64,000 bases of DNA from Mayfieldus sp963740555 (GCA_963740555.1 CAVUES010000003.1:372001-436000), one strand, 5' to 3'; counted from the stretch's first letter, positions 8,836 through 18,753 are shown. A program made the numbers and translations. The notes: generated by a model not told the origin, from the letters alone.

Positions 8836-9608
8836 TCCCCCTCGCCCGCGAGGGGCGGCGGCGGCTCGAAGTCCCATTTCCGCATCCCCTCCTCGATCCG
8901 CTCGATCGCGGTCTCGAGCACGTTCACGCGCGCGTAGCGCTTCGAGTCGGCGGGCACCAGATGCCAGGGCGCGTGCGGCTGGTCGGTGCGAGCGACCATG
9001 TCCTCGATCGCCTCGGCGTACTTCTCGCGCATCCCGCGGTTGCGCCAATCGTCGGGCGTCAGCTTCCAGGCCTTCAGCGGATCGGCCTGGCGTCGCTCGA
9101 AGCGCCGCAGCTGCTCGGCGTCGGAGATGTGGAGCCAGAACTTGATCAGGATCATGCCCTCCGCCGCGAGCGAGCCCTCGTAGGCGTTGATCTCGTCATA
9201 GGCGCGCATCCACTGCTCGCGGGTCGCGAGCCCCTCCACCCGCTCGACCAGCACCCGCCCGTACCAGGAGCGGTCGAATACCGCCATCCCGCCCCAGCCG
9301 GGCAGACGGGGCGAGAATCGCGACAGAAAGTGGTGGCGCTTCTCGTCCTCGGTCGGGGCGGCGAACTGGACCACCCGCACGTGCCGGGGGTCCAGCTGAA
9401 GGACCAGCCGCTTGATCGCGCCGCCCTTGCCGGAGGCGTCCCAGCCCTCGAAGAGGGCGAGGACCGGCGGGCCGATTCCGTGTTCGCCGATCAGGCCGGC
9501 GAGGGTGAGCCGCAGCTGGGTGAGCCGCTCCCAGGCTCGCTCGAGCGCCCGCGTCTCCTCCTCGCGCGAGAGCTTCAGGCTGAGGTCGAGCTCGTCGAGC
9601 CTCCCCAT
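8832..9608 (-). CDS. ppk2: Polyphosphate kinase 2 (PPK2) family protein
   Basis: 258 aa. Carries the PPK2 Walker A (FEGWDASGKGGAI), the Walker B/lid DRSWYGR and the conserved FWLHISDAEQLRRFERR segment. PPK2 enzymes move phosphate between polyphosphate and nucleotides; the class (AMP, ADP or NDP use) cannot be fixed from sequence alone. The ATG at 9608 is chosen because the conserved domain begins soon after it and the rhamnosidase gene stops only 10 nt upstream. Tail-to-tail overlap with the membrane protein at 8835. Confidence 0.9.
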   Translation of the reverse strand: MGRLDELDLSLKLSREEETRALERAWERLTQLRLTLAGLIGEHGIGPPVLALFEGWDASGKGGAIKRLVLQLDPRHVRVVQFAAPTEDEKRHHFLSRFSPRLPGWGGMAVFDRSWYGRVLVERVEGLATREQWMRAYDEINAYEGSLAAEGMILIKFWLHISDAEQLRRFERRQADPLKAWKLTPDDWRNRGMREKYAEAIEDMVARTDQPHAPWHLVPADSKRYARVNVLETAIERIEEGMRKWDFEPPPPLAGEGD

Positions 9609-9618
9609 GTCTTGGACC

Positions 9619-11901
9619 CTATTTCTTCTTGCCCACGACCCAGGCGTAGGTGTGGACGCCGGGTTCGGGCTCGACGATGCGCACGTAGCCGCCCGCGCGG
9701 CGCGCGTTGGCTCCGCCGACGGCGTGCCCATGGGTCCAGACGACGCGTCCGTCGCGCCCGATCGTGCGCTTGTCGCCGAGCAGGGGGACGGCGACGATCC
9801 CGGTGGCGCCGTACGGCGCCTTGACGGTGATCCGGAACGAGTGCTGATCGACGGTGTCGTGCTCCCAGCGCACCCCGAGCTTGCCGACCGGCGTGCCGAC
9901 CGAGCCCTGGGCGAACTTCAGCTCGCCCGGCTGGGGCTCGACCAGCCACGTCTTCCAACCCGGGCTTGCCGGTCGCATCCCGAGTACGTAGGAGGAGAGC
10001 GCCGCGGTCGGGCCGGCGCTCCAACCGTGCGCGAGAGAGGTCTCCCCCGACCTGATGTCCTCGATGATCGGCGAGCCGCTCGGATTGGCGCTCTGGTAGG
10101 GCGCCACGCCACCATTGGTAGTCATCTTCTCCCACAGCGTGTCGCCGGGATCGCCCGCCAGCATCTGCCCCCAGAGCCGGCGAGTCAGGTCGAGTGCCTG
10201 GTCGGTCTGGTAGGAGCCGAACCGCGCCAGCAGCTCCCAGCCGGATTCGAAGGGAGAGATGTAGCGGCCCATGAACGGGTCGTTGTTGAACTGTCCGGTC
10301 GCCGTCCCATAGGGGGTCGCCAGCGTCCCGGCGAGGAAGTTGAAGGCCGAACCCGCCGCTGACCCGCGCAGGACGCCGGCGAGGATGCCCTGCACGTTGG
10401 CGTCCTGGGAGTGGTTCCCGGTCGGATCGGCGGTGTTGAGCCGCAGCGCCCCGACCGAGGGGTCGAACAGGGCGGTCCGTATCGCCGCGGCCAAACGCCT
10501 CGCCCTGCGTGCGTAGTGTCGTCCGAGGTGCGGGTGTCCGAGCTCCTTCTCCAGCGCCGAGGCCCCCTGCAGCGCCCGGACCCAGACCGAGTTGGTGTCG
10601 GCGTCCTCCCCGGCCGCCAGATCGGGCGGATGCCAGTTGAGCTCGCCCTGCCGGGTGACGAAGAGGCCGCGCGGGCCGACCCCCTTCTGGAAGTAGCGAA
10701 TCGCGCGCTCCACCACCGGGAGCCACTCGCTCACCCTCGGGTCCGCGGTCATCTTGTAGTACTGCGCCACGCCGACCACGAACCACGCCGTGTAGGACGG
10801 GAGGCGCTGCGCGGTGACGCAGGTGCAGATCCCGAACGCCGACGGCGGGGGCCCGTTCGGCGGGCCCGGCTCCGGGCAATCGACGTTCACCTCCGAGACC
10901 TGGGGGATGAAGCCCCCGCGGTATTGCTGGCAGGTGAACATCTCCAGCGAGCGGCGAAGGAGGACCGGCATCTGGCGCACGGTGTAGAAGCCGGCAAGGC
11001 TCTCGATCGGCAGGTCCCCGAGCCAGACGAGGCGATCGTGCTTGGCGCCGTCGGTGACCGCGAACTGGTTGCCGCGCACCGGGTCGCCATAGGTGTCGAC
11101 GTCGAGGGTGTAGGCGCCCGCGTACCAGACCCGGTTCAGGAGGTCGTCGCTGGAGAGGAAATGCCCGACGTAGTCGCCGACCCCCGGGCGCAGGTGGGTG
11201 ATCTGGACGCGGACGTAGTCGATCTGGACGTTGCCCGCGCCGGCCAGCTGGATGTAGATGTAGCGCTCGGCTCCGCGCACGCCGCCCAGCGTGTAGTTGC
11301 CTGGAGTGCCGGGGACGAGGTCGGAGCGAGCCGAGGGGTCGTCGCTGCGGCCCTGCGAGCCATGGTCGACGTCGCCAAAGGGTCCGTCGAAGCGCCGCGC
11401 CTCGCTGTAGCCGAGGCGGATCGGGACCCCGGTGTCGTCGGCGCTGACGCCGATCTGCACGCGACCGCCCGTGAGCCGGCCGAGGTCGACCACCTCATAG
11501 GGACCGTTGGCGCTGGTCGAGTTGAAGGTCGTGACCTGGCCGTCGGCGGCGCTCAGCCCAGCCGGGTTGTCGATCGTGTTCCCGCCGCTGGTGTTGTTGA
11601 CCACGACGCCCGCCGGATAGACCTCGGGGGACTGGCTGTCGAGGACGTAATTGCGCCAGGCCCCGCTGGCGGCGATCCCGTGGCGCGAGGCTCGCACCGA
11701 GGGTCCGTGCTTGGAGCCTCCAATCGGGCCGCTCTTGGCCCCGCCCCCGCCGTGGCCGTGCTTGGGATGGTGCTTGCCCTGACCGTGATGCGGATGGCGG
11801 TGGCCGCCGTGACCGCTGCGCGCGGCCGCGCTACCAGCGCCCAGCAATGCCGCGAGCGCGACCACCGCGATCGCCCGGGCGCCAGCGGACTGTCGTGTCA
11901 T
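9619..11901 (-). CDS. Secreted GH78-like alpha-L-rhamnosidase
   Basis: About 760 aa with a Sec signal peptide (ARAIAVVALAALLGAGSAAA) and a His/Gly-rich linker after cleavage. A beta-rich region precedes the (alpha/alpha)6 catalytic domain. The segment DGAKHDRLVWLGDLP matches the GH78 motif that normally reads DxxxRDERxxWxGD; here the motif's Glu position is replaced (HDR), so the usual general acid may be shifted or absent. Later landmarks are FMGRYISPFESGWELL, TLWEKM and SLAHGWSAGPTAAL, typical of the family's C-terminal half. The ATG at 11901 starts the signal peptide. Likely removes terminal rhamnose from plant or bacterial glycans outside the cell; substrate not determinable. Confidence 0.82.
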   Translation of the reverse strand: MTRQSAGARAIAVVALAALLGAGSAAARSGHGGHRHPHHGQGKHHPKHGHGGGGAKSGPIGGSKHGPSVRASRHGIAASGAWRNYVLDSQSPEVYPAGVVVNNTSGGNTIDNPAGLSAADGQVTTFNSTSANGPYEVVDLGRLTGGRVQIGVSADDTGVPIRLGYSEARRFDGPFGDVDHGSQGRSDDPSARSDLVPGTPGNYTLGGVRGAERYIYIQLAGAGNVQIDYVRVQITHLRPGVGDYVGHFLSSDDLLNRVWYAGAYTLDVDTYGDPVRGNQFAVTDGAKHDRLVWLGDLPIESLAGFYTVRQMPVLLRRSLEMFTCQQYRGGFIPQVSEVNVDCPEPGPPNGPPPSAFGICTCVTAQRLPSYTAWFVVGVAQYYKMTADPRVSEWLPVVERAIRYFQKGVGPRGLFVTRQGELNWHPPDLAAGEDADTNSVWVRALQGASALEKELGHPHLGRHYARRARRLAAAIRTALFDPSVGALRLNTADPTGNHSQDANVQGILAGVLRGSAAGSAFNFLAGTLATPYGTATGQFNNDPFMGRYISPFESGWELLARFGSYQTDQALDLTRRLWGQMLAGDPGDTLWEKMTTNGGVAPYQSANPSGSPIIEDIRSGETSLAHGWSAGPTAALSSYVLGMRPASPGWKTWLVEPQPGELKFAQGSVGTPVGKLGVRWEHDTVDQHSFRITVKAPYGATGIVAVPLLGDKRTIGRDGRVVWTHGHAVGGANARRAGGYVRIVEPEPGVHTYAWVVGKKK

Positions 11902-11963
11902 TGGAGTCGTCTTCAACCTGCCCCGGCCTGCCGGCGATCCCGCCCTCTGCGCCCACAGGCATG

Positions 11964-12227
11964 CTAACCGGCGATTCCGGCTGGAACGGTAGGCGGGGGC
12001 GGCGGTTCGTCGTTGGTAGTCGCTTTTAGTGCCAGAGGGAGCAAAAAAGCACCAACGAAGATCAGCAGCAGCCCAATGGTGACCAACCATCGCGAGCGCG
12101 AGAGGTGACCGAGGATGCCGATCACGAACCCGAGCAGCATCAGCGTCACGTAGGGGCCGAAGCTGCGCGGCAGCGCCGCCAACAGCGAGAGGACGAGCGT
12201 CGAGCCGACTGCGAGCAGGGGTGACAC
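11964..12227 (-). CDS. Small membrane protein (87 aa)
   Basis: A GTG-started frame with three hydrophobic stretches, the last ending in LLPLALK, and a proline-rich cytosolic tail (DEPPPPP). It heads the leftward unit small protein - rhamnosidase - PPK2 with 62 nt to the next gene. The start is 55 nt from the divergent MoxR gene, so the two share a promoter region. No family was recognised. Confidence 0.65.
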   Translation of the reverse strand: MSPLLAVGSTLVLSLLAALPRSFGPYVTLMLLGFVIGILGHLSRSRWLVTIGLLLIFVGAFLLPLALKATTNDEPPPPPTVPAGIAG

Positions 12228-12267
12228 GGGGCGATTATCGCCGCCGAAGCCGCCTCGGGGTGCCGGG

Positions 12268-12273
12268 TATCCT
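12268..12273 (+). promoter_or_regulatory. -10 box of the moxR-type gene (leaderless spacing)
   Basis: TATCCT matches TANNNT and ends 9 nt before ATG 12283. No purine-rich ribosome site intervenes. No clear -35 was seen. Confidence 0.4.
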
Positions 12274-12282
12274 TGCCCCTCG

Positions 12283-13233
12283 ATGGCGGAAAACCCGACA
12301 CCCGCCTCGGTGGACGAGGTAAAGGAGGCCCTGGCGCGGGTCTCCTACCTCGCCGACGAGCCAGCCGCGCTGGTCTCGTTTCTGGCCCAGCGGCTGGGCA
12401 AGCCGATCCTCGTCGAAGGCCCGGCCGGGGTCGGCAAGACCGAGCTGGCGAAAGCGCTTTCGCGGGCCAGCGGCCGCGAGCTGGTGCGGCTGCAGTGCTA
12501 CGAGGGCCTCGACGAGGCGAAGGCGCTTTACGAGTGGAACTACCGCAAGCAGCTGCTGCGGATCCAGGCAACCGCAGCGGTAGGCGAGCCCGGCATTGAC
12601 CCGGCCGCGCCCGAACGCGAAGCAGAGGACGCGGCCGGCCATGTTCTGGACGACATCTTCAGCGAGGAGTTCCTGCTCACGCGCCCGCTGATGACCGCGA
12701 TCGCCTCCCCGGAACCTGTGGTGCTGCTGATCGACGAGGTCGACAAGACCGACCAGGAGTTCGAGGCGATGCTGCTCGAGCTGCTCTCCGACTTTCAGAT
12801 CTCGATCCCCGAGCTGGGCCTGATCACGGCCCGCACGATGCCGATCGTGGTGCTGACCTCGAACAACTCACGCGAGCTGACCGAGGCCCTGAAACGGCGC
12901 TGCCTCTACCTGTGGCTCGACTACCCGGAGCTCGAACGCGAGATGGAGATCGTGCGCCTGCACACTCCCGAGATCGACGAGAAGCTCGCCCGGCGCCTGG
13001 TCGAGGTCGTGCACATGATCCGCCAGCTCGACCTCAAGAAGCCGCCCTCGATCGCCGAGTCGATCGACTGGGCCCGGACGCTGCTGCTGATGGGGGCCGA
13101 CGACATCGATCGCGAGACCTTCGAGAAGTCGATCTCGATCCTGGTCAAGCATCGCACGGATATCGACGTGGTTTCCGAACGGGTGGGTATGAAGTTGGGG
13201 GAAGCGTCTGCGGAGGAAGTTCCTAGTTCCTAG
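12283..13233 (+). CDS. MoxR-family AAA+ ATPase
   Basis: 316 aa. Walker A (EGPAGVGKTELAKAL), Walker B (VVLLIDEVDKTDQEFE), sensor 1 (VVLTSNNSRELTEALKRR) and an arginine-finger region are in the order seen in MoxR ATPases, which act as chaperones inserting cofactors or assembling partners with VWA proteins. The downstream VWA gene is the expected partner (MoxR/CoxD with CoxE). The final codons (VPSS and stop) are encoded inside the heptamer repeat at 13219-13272, so that repeat set the C-terminus. Confidence 0.9.
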   Translation: MAENPTPASVDEVKEALARVSYLADEPAALVSFLAQRLGKPILVEGPAGVGKTELAKALSRASGRELVRLQCYEGLDEAKALYEWNYRKQLLRIQATAAVGEPGIDPAAPEREAEDAAGHVLDDIFSEEFLLTRPLMTAIASPEPVVLLIDEVDKTDQEFEAMLLELLSDFQISIPELGLITARTMPIVVLTSNNSRELTEALKRRCLYLWLDYPELEREMEIVRLHTPEIDEKLARRLVEVVHMIRQLDLKKPPSIAESIDWARTLLLMGADDIDRETFEKSISILVKHRTDIDVVSERVGMKLGEASAEEVPSS

Positions 13234-13272
13234 TTCCTAGTTCCTAGGAACGAGCAACGAGCAACAAGGAAC
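13219..13272 (+). repeat. Heptamer inverted repeat, copy a
   Basis: Left arm is four perfect GTTCCTA units (13219-13246). The right arm is TAGGAAC, GAGCAAC, GAGCAAC, AAGGAAC (13245-13272), the reverse complements of GTTCCTA, GTTGCTC, GTTGCTC and GTTCCTT. The arms meet at a CCTAGG palindrome with no loop. The left arm contains the stop of the MoxR gene; the last right unit (AAGGA) is spaced as Shine-Dalgarno for the GTG at 13277. Confidence 0.9.
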
Positions 13273-13276
13273 AGAC

Positions 13277-14677
13277 GTGAACAGCACTCCCTACGGCCCG
13301 AAGCTTGAAGGTGGCCCGCCCGGCCTAGCGCCAAAGCTCTTGGCGTTCTGCGAAGAGCTCCGGCGCGAAGGCGTCGCCGTCGGCACCTCGGAGATCCTCG
13401 ACGCCTTCGCGGCACTCGACGAGGTGCCCTGGACAGTCCACGACGACTTCCGCGAGGCGCTGGCGGCGACGATCGCGAAGTCGCAGGAGGACCGCCGCGT
13501 CTTCGAGCTCCTGTTCGACCGCTACTTCTTCCGCGCCACCGAGGCCGAGGCGGTGAGGCGTCAGATCGGCGAGGGCGAGCAGCGCCACGAGGGAGGCGAA
13601 CGGCTCGACATCGACGAGCTGCGCGACTCGGTGCGGCAGGCGATCGTGGACGGAAACGACGGTGACATGCGCGATCTGGCGCGGCTGGCGATCGCCGCAT
13701 TCGGCCGCCGCGGCGAAGGATCGGGGGTGATCGGCGTCGACGTGCAGCGGATTCGCCGCACGCTGGGCCTCTCGGCCGGTAACCAGCCCCCCGACGGCGA
13801 CGGCGAGCGACCTGAGATCGACCGCGAGCAGCTCAACCGCTTCGAGCGTCACCTGCGACGGGAGCTGGAACGGGCGCTGATCGAGCGCACCGAGGCACTG
13901 CCCCCGTCCCGCCCGCTCGCGGAGCTGGACCGCGCTCTGCCGACCAGCCCCGCCCAGGACCTCGCGGCCGTGCACCGCGCGGTCGCGCAGATGAAGCGGC
14001 GGCTGGCGACCCTGGGCCACGAGCAGCGCGGCCGGCGCCGCGGCCGCGTGGTCGACGTGCGGCGCACGATGCGCGCTTCGCTGGAGACCGGCGGCGTGCC
14101 GCTGCGCCTCCGCTACCGGCCGAAGCGCCCCCGCCGGCCCGAGATCTACGTGCTCTGCGACGTCTCGACCTCGGTGACCTCGGCCAGCGTCTTCTTCCTC
14201 TCCGTCCTGCACGCGCTCCACGACTCGTTCCGCAAGCTGCGCAGCTTCGTGTTCATCGAGCGGATCTCCGAGGTGACCGAGATCTTCGAGCACGAGCGCG
14301 ACTTCCTCGCCATCTCGCGACGGATCTCGAGCGAGGGCGGGGTCGCTGACGTCTCCGGCTACACCGACTACGGCCGCGTCTGGCTCGAGTTCCTGGGCGA
14401 GATCTCCGACGAGCTCGACCCGCGCTCGACCGTGATCGTGCTGGGCGACGCGCGCACGAACGGGCGCGAGCCCCATGCCGACGCCTTCGCCCAGGTCGCG
14501 GAGCGAGCCGGACGCACCTTCTGGCTCAACCCGGAGCCGAAGCTGTACTGGAACTACGGCGACTCGGTGATGGCCGCCTACGAGCCCTACTGCGACGGCG
14601 CCTTCGAATGCTGGACGACCAGGCATCTGGAGTCGTTCGTGAACGTGGTCGCGGGCGGGGTGCAGGCCTCCGAGTGA
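13277..14677 (+). CDS. CoxE-like protein with von Willebrand factor A domain
   Basis: 466 aa. The N-terminal two thirds is helical, with the family's opening LLAFCEELRREGVAVGTSEILDAFAAL. The C-terminal VWA domain has a MIDAS-like D-x-S-x-S (CDVSTSVTS) and a later GDARTN. CoxE-type proteins work with MoxR/CoxD ATPases in maturation, classically of CO dehydrogenase; no such enzyme lies in the window, so the client is unknown. The GTG at 13277 follows the repeat-derived AAGGA. The stop overlaps the phosphatase start (GTGA). Confidence 0.85.
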   Translation: MNSTPYGPKLEGGPPGLAPKLLAFCEELRREGVAVGTSEILDAFAALDEVPWTVHDDFREALAATIAKSQEDRRVFELLFDRYFFRATEAEAVRRQIGEGEQRHEGGERLDIDELRDSVRQAIVDGNDGDMRDLARLAIAAFGRRGEGSGVIGVDVQRIRRTLGLSAGNQPPDGDGERPEIDREQLNRFERHLRRELERALIERTEALPPSRPLAELDRALPTSPAQDLAAVHRAVAQMKRRLATLGHEQRGRRRGRVVDVRRTMRASLETGGVPLRLRYRPKRPRRPEIYVLCDVSTSVTSASVFFLSVLHALHDSFRKLRSFVFIERISEVTEIFEHERDFLAISRRISSEGGVADVSGYTDYGRVWLEFLGEISDELDPRSTVIVLGDARTNGREPHADAFAQVAERAGRTFWLNPEPKLYWNYGDSVMAAYEPYCDGAFECWTTRHLESFVNVVAGGVQASE

Positions 14678-15339
14678 CGCGGGCGATCTTCGTCCGCCAC
14701 GGGCAGTCGGTCTCCAACGCCCACCCCGAGCTGGCGGCGCTTCCGCTCGAGGAGGGCGACCGGTTGACCGATCTCGGCCGCCGTCAGTCGATCGCAGCGG
14801 GCGAGGCCCTGGACTCTTATGGGCCGAGTGTGTTGCTCAGCAGCCCGATGGGCAGGGCCAGGGAGACAGCGGATTTGATCGGCGAGCGCCTCGGCATGGC
14901 GGTGCGGGAGCTGCCCTACATCTCGGAGCTGCGCGAGTCGCGTGACTACACCTCGATGAGCCCCGAGGAGCAGAAGCTGCGTCGCTGGTCGGCGTGGATG
15001 GTCGAGCATGGCGACGACCCCGACTTCTCCTGGCATGGAGGTGAGACCTTCGAGCAGGTGCGCGGACGCGTGCGCAGGCTCAAGGACGAGCTGGAGCTCG
15101 AGTACGGCGACGAGCGGCCGCTGATCGTCAGCCACGGCATCTTCCTGCGCTTCTTTCTCTTCGACTCGCTGCTGGGCGACGACTTCGGACCCCACCTCGC
15201 CGGGCGCCTCTGGTACGTGCGCTCGGTGAACTGCGGGGTGAGCGTCTTCGAGCAGGGAGAGCGCTGGCACCCCGCCGACGCCGACACCCCCGGCTGGACC
15301 TGTGTCAGCTGGATGGCGCGACCATGGGACCCCCCCTGA
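14674..15339 (+). CDS. Histidine phosphatase / phosphoglycerate mutase superfamily protein
   Basis: 221 aa from the GTG at 14674, which overlaps the VWA stop as GTGA. Catalytic RHGQS motif at the N-terminus, the SSPMGRARETADLI segment, and the second histidine in IVSHGIFLRFF. The family removes phosphate from small metabolites or proteins via phosphohistidine; the substrate is not predictable. Probably the last gene of the MoxR-CoxE unit. Confidence 0.85.
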   Translation: MTRAIFVRHGQSVSNAHPELAALPLEEGDRLTDLGRRQSIAAGEALDSYGPSVLLSSPMGRARETADLIGERLGMAVRELPYISELRESRDYTSMSPEEQKLRRWSAWMVEHGDDPDFSWHGGETFEQVRGRVRRLKDELELEYGDERPLIVSHGIFLRFFLFDSLLGDDFGPHLAGRLWYVRSVNCGVSVFEQGERWHPADADTPGWTCVSWMARPWDPP

Positions 15340-15343
15340 CGGC

Positions 15344-15388
15344 GGCTGCGAACCGTCGCATTTCGGGGTCATCGGCCTCGCGTCTCGC
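15344..15388. repeat. 45-nt intergenic repeat, copy 1 of 2
   Basis: Begins GGCTGCGAACCGTCGCAT and matches 27386-27430 at about 37 of 45 positions by eye. Both copies start within 5 nt after the stop of a rightward gene and lie between convergent genes. The rest of this gap (to 15464) is GC-rich with no other feature seen. Confidence 0.6.
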
Positions 15389-15464
15389 TCACGCACGTAT
15401 CAAGTGCGCTCGCGTCGCCGCTCGGCCTGCTTTCCCCGAACTGCTCGGTTCTCGCCGCCGGTAG

Positions 15465-15920
15465 TTAGCGGTGCTCCCAGGCGTCGGGCGAGGCGGCGAG
15501 GCGCTTGACGTTCTTCGGCAGCTTGCCTGAAGTGATGTCGGCGAGGGTCGTGTGCTCCAGCACGGCGCGCAGGTTGGCCCGCACGGCGATCCAAACGTCG
15601 ACGAGGTGCTCGGCCTTGCCGCGGTAGTGAACCGACTCGGGGGGCGCCGACTGCACGTTCGCGATCGGCCCCTCGACGGCTCGGATGACGTCGGCGATCG
15701 AGATCTCCTCCGGCGGGCGGGCCAGCCAGTAGCCGCCCTTGGCTCCGCGCCTGGCGCGCACGATGCCCGCATGCTTGAGCTCGAGCAGGATGTGCTCGAG
15801 GAACTGCAGCGGGATGTCCTGGGCTTCCGCGAGCCGCTCACCCTTCACCGGGCCGTCATCGACGGCGGCCAGCTCGGTGGCGGCGCGCACCGCGTAGTCG
15901 GCCTTTGCTGAAACACGCAT
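15465..15920 (-). CDS. Rrf2-family transcriptional regulator
   Basis: 151 aa. N-terminal winged helix (KADYAVRAATELA, then IPLQFLEHILLELKHAGIVRARRGAKGGYWLARPPEEI) typical of Rrf2. The three cysteines that bind the Fe-S cluster in IscR or NsrR are absent, so this resembles the cluster-free CymR type, which acts with a protein or metabolite signal in sulfur metabolism. It starts 20 nt after the TauE gene and is probably co-transcribed with it, consistent with control of a sulfur-compound exporter. Confidence 0.88.
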   Translation of the reverse strand: MRVSAKADYAVRAATELAAVDDGPVKGERLAEAQDIPLQFLEHILLELKHAGIVRARRGAKGGYWLARPPEEISIADVIRAVEGPIANVQSAPPESVHYRGKAEHLVDVWIAVRANLRAVLEHTTLADITSGKLPKNVKRLAASPDAWEHR

Positions 15921-15940
15921 CGCGGCAAGTAAACCAGGCG

Positions 15941-16867
15941 CTAGCCGATCAGCTCCGGGCGCAGATCCTCGGGCGGCTTGCCCGACTCACGCCGCTGCTG
16001 GCGCCTGCGGTACCAGCGCGGAGCCCAGAGCACCGAGCTGAAACCCACCGCCGCCACAACCGCGGCGATCGGCCAGAGCGTCGGGTCGCCCTTCTGGATC
16101 GTGATGATTCCCGAGCCGACGAGGACCAGGCCCAGGGCCGTGCGAAGCACCCCCTGCGGCGCCCTGCCCGACAGGGCGGCGCCGATGATGACGCCCGGCA
16201 CCGAGCCGATCAAGATGTTTCCCGCCAGGGAGAAGTCGACGTTGCCGCCGACCCAGTGCGCCAGCCCCGCCGCCCAGAGCAGGATCGCGGCGTGAAAGAC
16301 GTCGGTGCCCACGACCCGGCGAGGGGTGAGCCGGAAGACGGCGATCAGCAGGATCGCGATCACAGTGCCGGAGCCGGCGGAGGTGATCCCGATCACGAAG
16401 CCGGTGGTGGCGCCGATCGTCACCGCGGCGACCTTGTGGCGGCGCTTGATCTCGAAGTCGTCGCGCTCCTCGATCAGGTTGCTTAGGATCAGCGCCCGGG
16501 CCAGGGTGATGATCCCGACCATCAGCAGCGTGCCCCCGAGCAGCGCGTAGACCACTGAGTTGAGCTGGTCCTCTCCCAAGTGGTCCTTGAGGATCGAGAT
16601 CGCCCAGACGCCGAGGACCGCCGCGGGCACGCTGCCCGCCGCGAGCCAGACGGTGAGACCGAGGTTCACCGTCTTCATCCGGAAGTGCCGCCAGGCACCA
16701 ACCGTCTTGGTGATCGCCGAATAGAAGATGTCGGTGCCGATCGCGGTGGTCGGCTGGATCCCGAAGACGAGGATCAGCATCGGGGTCATCAGCGATCCAC
16801 CGCCCATCCCGGTCATGCCCACGAGCACGCCGATACCAAGTCCGAAGACGATGATTGCCGGGTCCAT
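15941..16867 (-). CDS. TauE/SafE family sulfite/anion exporter
   Basis: 308 aa with about eight hydrophobic segments and the family's repeated signature: N-terminal GLGIGVLVGMTGMGGGSLMTP with IGTDIFYSAITKTVG, and C-terminal GFVIGITSAGSGTVIA with VGTDVFHAAILL. Members export sulfite, sulfonates or sulfoacetate. The Rrf2 regulator immediately downstream supports a role in sulfur handling. The C-terminal tail is cytosolic and basic (WYRRRQQRRES). Confidence 0.9.
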   Translation of the reverse strand: MDPAIIVFGLGIGVLVGMTGMGGGSLMTPMLILVFGIQPTTAIGTDIFYSAITKTVGAWRHFRMKTVNLGLTVWLAAGSVPAAVLGVWAISILKDHLGEDQLNSVVYALLGGTLLMVGIITLARALILSNLIEERDDFEIKRRHKVAAVTIGATTGFVIGITSAGSGTVIAILLIAVFRLTPRRVVGTDVFHAAILLWAAGLAHWVGGNVDFSLAGNILIGSVPGVIIGAALSGRAPQGVLRTALGLVLVGSGIITIQKGDPTLWPIAAVVAAVGFSSVLWAPRWYRRRQQRRESGKPPEDLRPELIG

Positions 16868-16990
16868 CTTGTTTTCTTCGCCGCGAAGCGCCCGCTCCTT
16901 TTAGGACTTTCTCGACTGTCTTGGTCAGGAGTGGGTCTGAAAGGGTAACAACGCCGAGGTATCCCCGCGCTCGTCCGTCTAGCGCACCAC

Positions 16991-17044
16991 ATGCGGCCGC
17001 TCCGCGGCCTGACCAGCCGGTGCGGCGACACTCTGTGTCGCCGC
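16991..17044 (+). repeat. Double-hairpin repeat, copy 1 of 3
   Basis: Hairpin 1 is GGCCGC-TCC-GCGGCC; hairpin 2 is a perfect 10-bp stem (GCGGCGACAC / GTGTCGCCGC) with loop TCT. It directly abuts the -10 box of the riboswitch promoter, as copy 2 lies just upstream of a very similar box (GCTAGRCTGAACC) at 38000. Confidence 0.7.
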
Positions 17045-17050
17045 TAGACT
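17045..17050 (+). promoter_or_regulatory. -10 box of the TPP-riboswitch operon
   Basis: TAGACT fits TANNNT and lies about 7 nt before the expected start of the riboswitch RNA. The -35 position falls inside the double-hairpin repeat and is not consensus-like. Confidence 0.5.
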
Positions 17051-17056
17051 GAACCC

Positions 17057-17164
17057 ACAACCCAGGGGGGCTCGCGGGAAAGCGGGCTGAGATAGCGCCC
17101 CCGGCACAGAATGCCGCCCGGCGCTGACCCTCAGAACCTGTGCGGTAATGCGCGCGGAGGGAGC
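17057..17164 (+). promoter_or_regulatory. TPP riboswitch (THI element)
   Basis: Contains the diagnostic TPP-binding segments in order: GGGCTGAGA (about 17084-17092), TGACCC, GAACCTG and GGTAATGC, then GGAGGGAGC closing the P1 helix. The purine-rich GGAGGGA is both the 3' side of P1 and the Shine-Dalgarno for the ATG at 17165. Ligand binding would therefore hide the ribosome site: translational repression when thiamine pyrophosphate is plentiful. Confidence 0.95.
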
Positions 17165-17985
<821 letters not shown>

Positions 17986-17989
<4 letters not shown>

Positions 17990-18738
17990 AGCGCTACCTG
18001 CTGCCGACCGCGGTCCTCGTGGCGCTGATCGGGATCTGGCAGCTGGCCGCCAGCACCGGCCTGCTCGCGAACGTGCTCAACCTGGAGGACTTCCTGGTCC
18101 CGGCGCCGAGCGAGATCGCGAAGACGATGTGGGAGGACCGCTCGCTGCTCGCCGACAACGCCTGGGTGACCCTGAGGGAGGTGCTGCTCGGCTTCGGGTG
18201 CGCGCTCGTTGCCGGGCTGGCGTTCGCCGTGGCGCTGCACCTGTCGGAGACCCTGCGGCGCGCCTTCTACCCGCTGATCGTCGCCTCGCAGACGATCCCG
18301 ATCATCGCCGTAGCGCCGATCCTGGTCGTCTGGTTCGGGTTCGGCATCGGCCCGAAGCTGGCGATCATCGCGCTGATCTGCTTTTTCCCGATCACCGTCA
18401 ACACGCTCGACGGCCTGGGCTCGGTCGACCCAGACGCGGTGAAGATGATGCGCACGCTCGACGCCAGCCGCTGGGCGATTCTGCGCCGGGTCGATTCCCC
18501 AACCGCGCTGCCATACGCGTTCAGCGGCGCCAAGATCGCCGTCGCGGTCGCCGTGATCGGCGCCGTGTTCGGGGAGTGGGCGGGATCCTCGTCCGGCCTC
18601 GGGTATCTGATGCAGCTCGACAACGCGTCGCTGAACACGCCCCGGCTTTGGGCCTCGGTCGCGGTGCTCTCGGCGATCGCGATCGCGCTATTCGCGCTGC
18701 TGGCGTTTCTGGAGAGGAAGGTGGTCAGATGGCGATAG
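17986..18738 (+). CDS. thiX: ABC transporter permease for a thiamine precursor (ThiX-like)
   Basis: 250 aa with about six hydrophobic segments and the binding-protein-dependent permease coupling motif (EAA-like, around DPDAVKMMRTLDASRWAILRRV). Belongs to the SsuC/ThiX branch. The ATG overlaps the ATPase stop and follows AGGAAGGG. The heptamer repeat at 18754-18793 separates it from the binding protein. Confidence 0.9.
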
Positions 18739-18753
18739 GCGGTAGAAGTCCGC

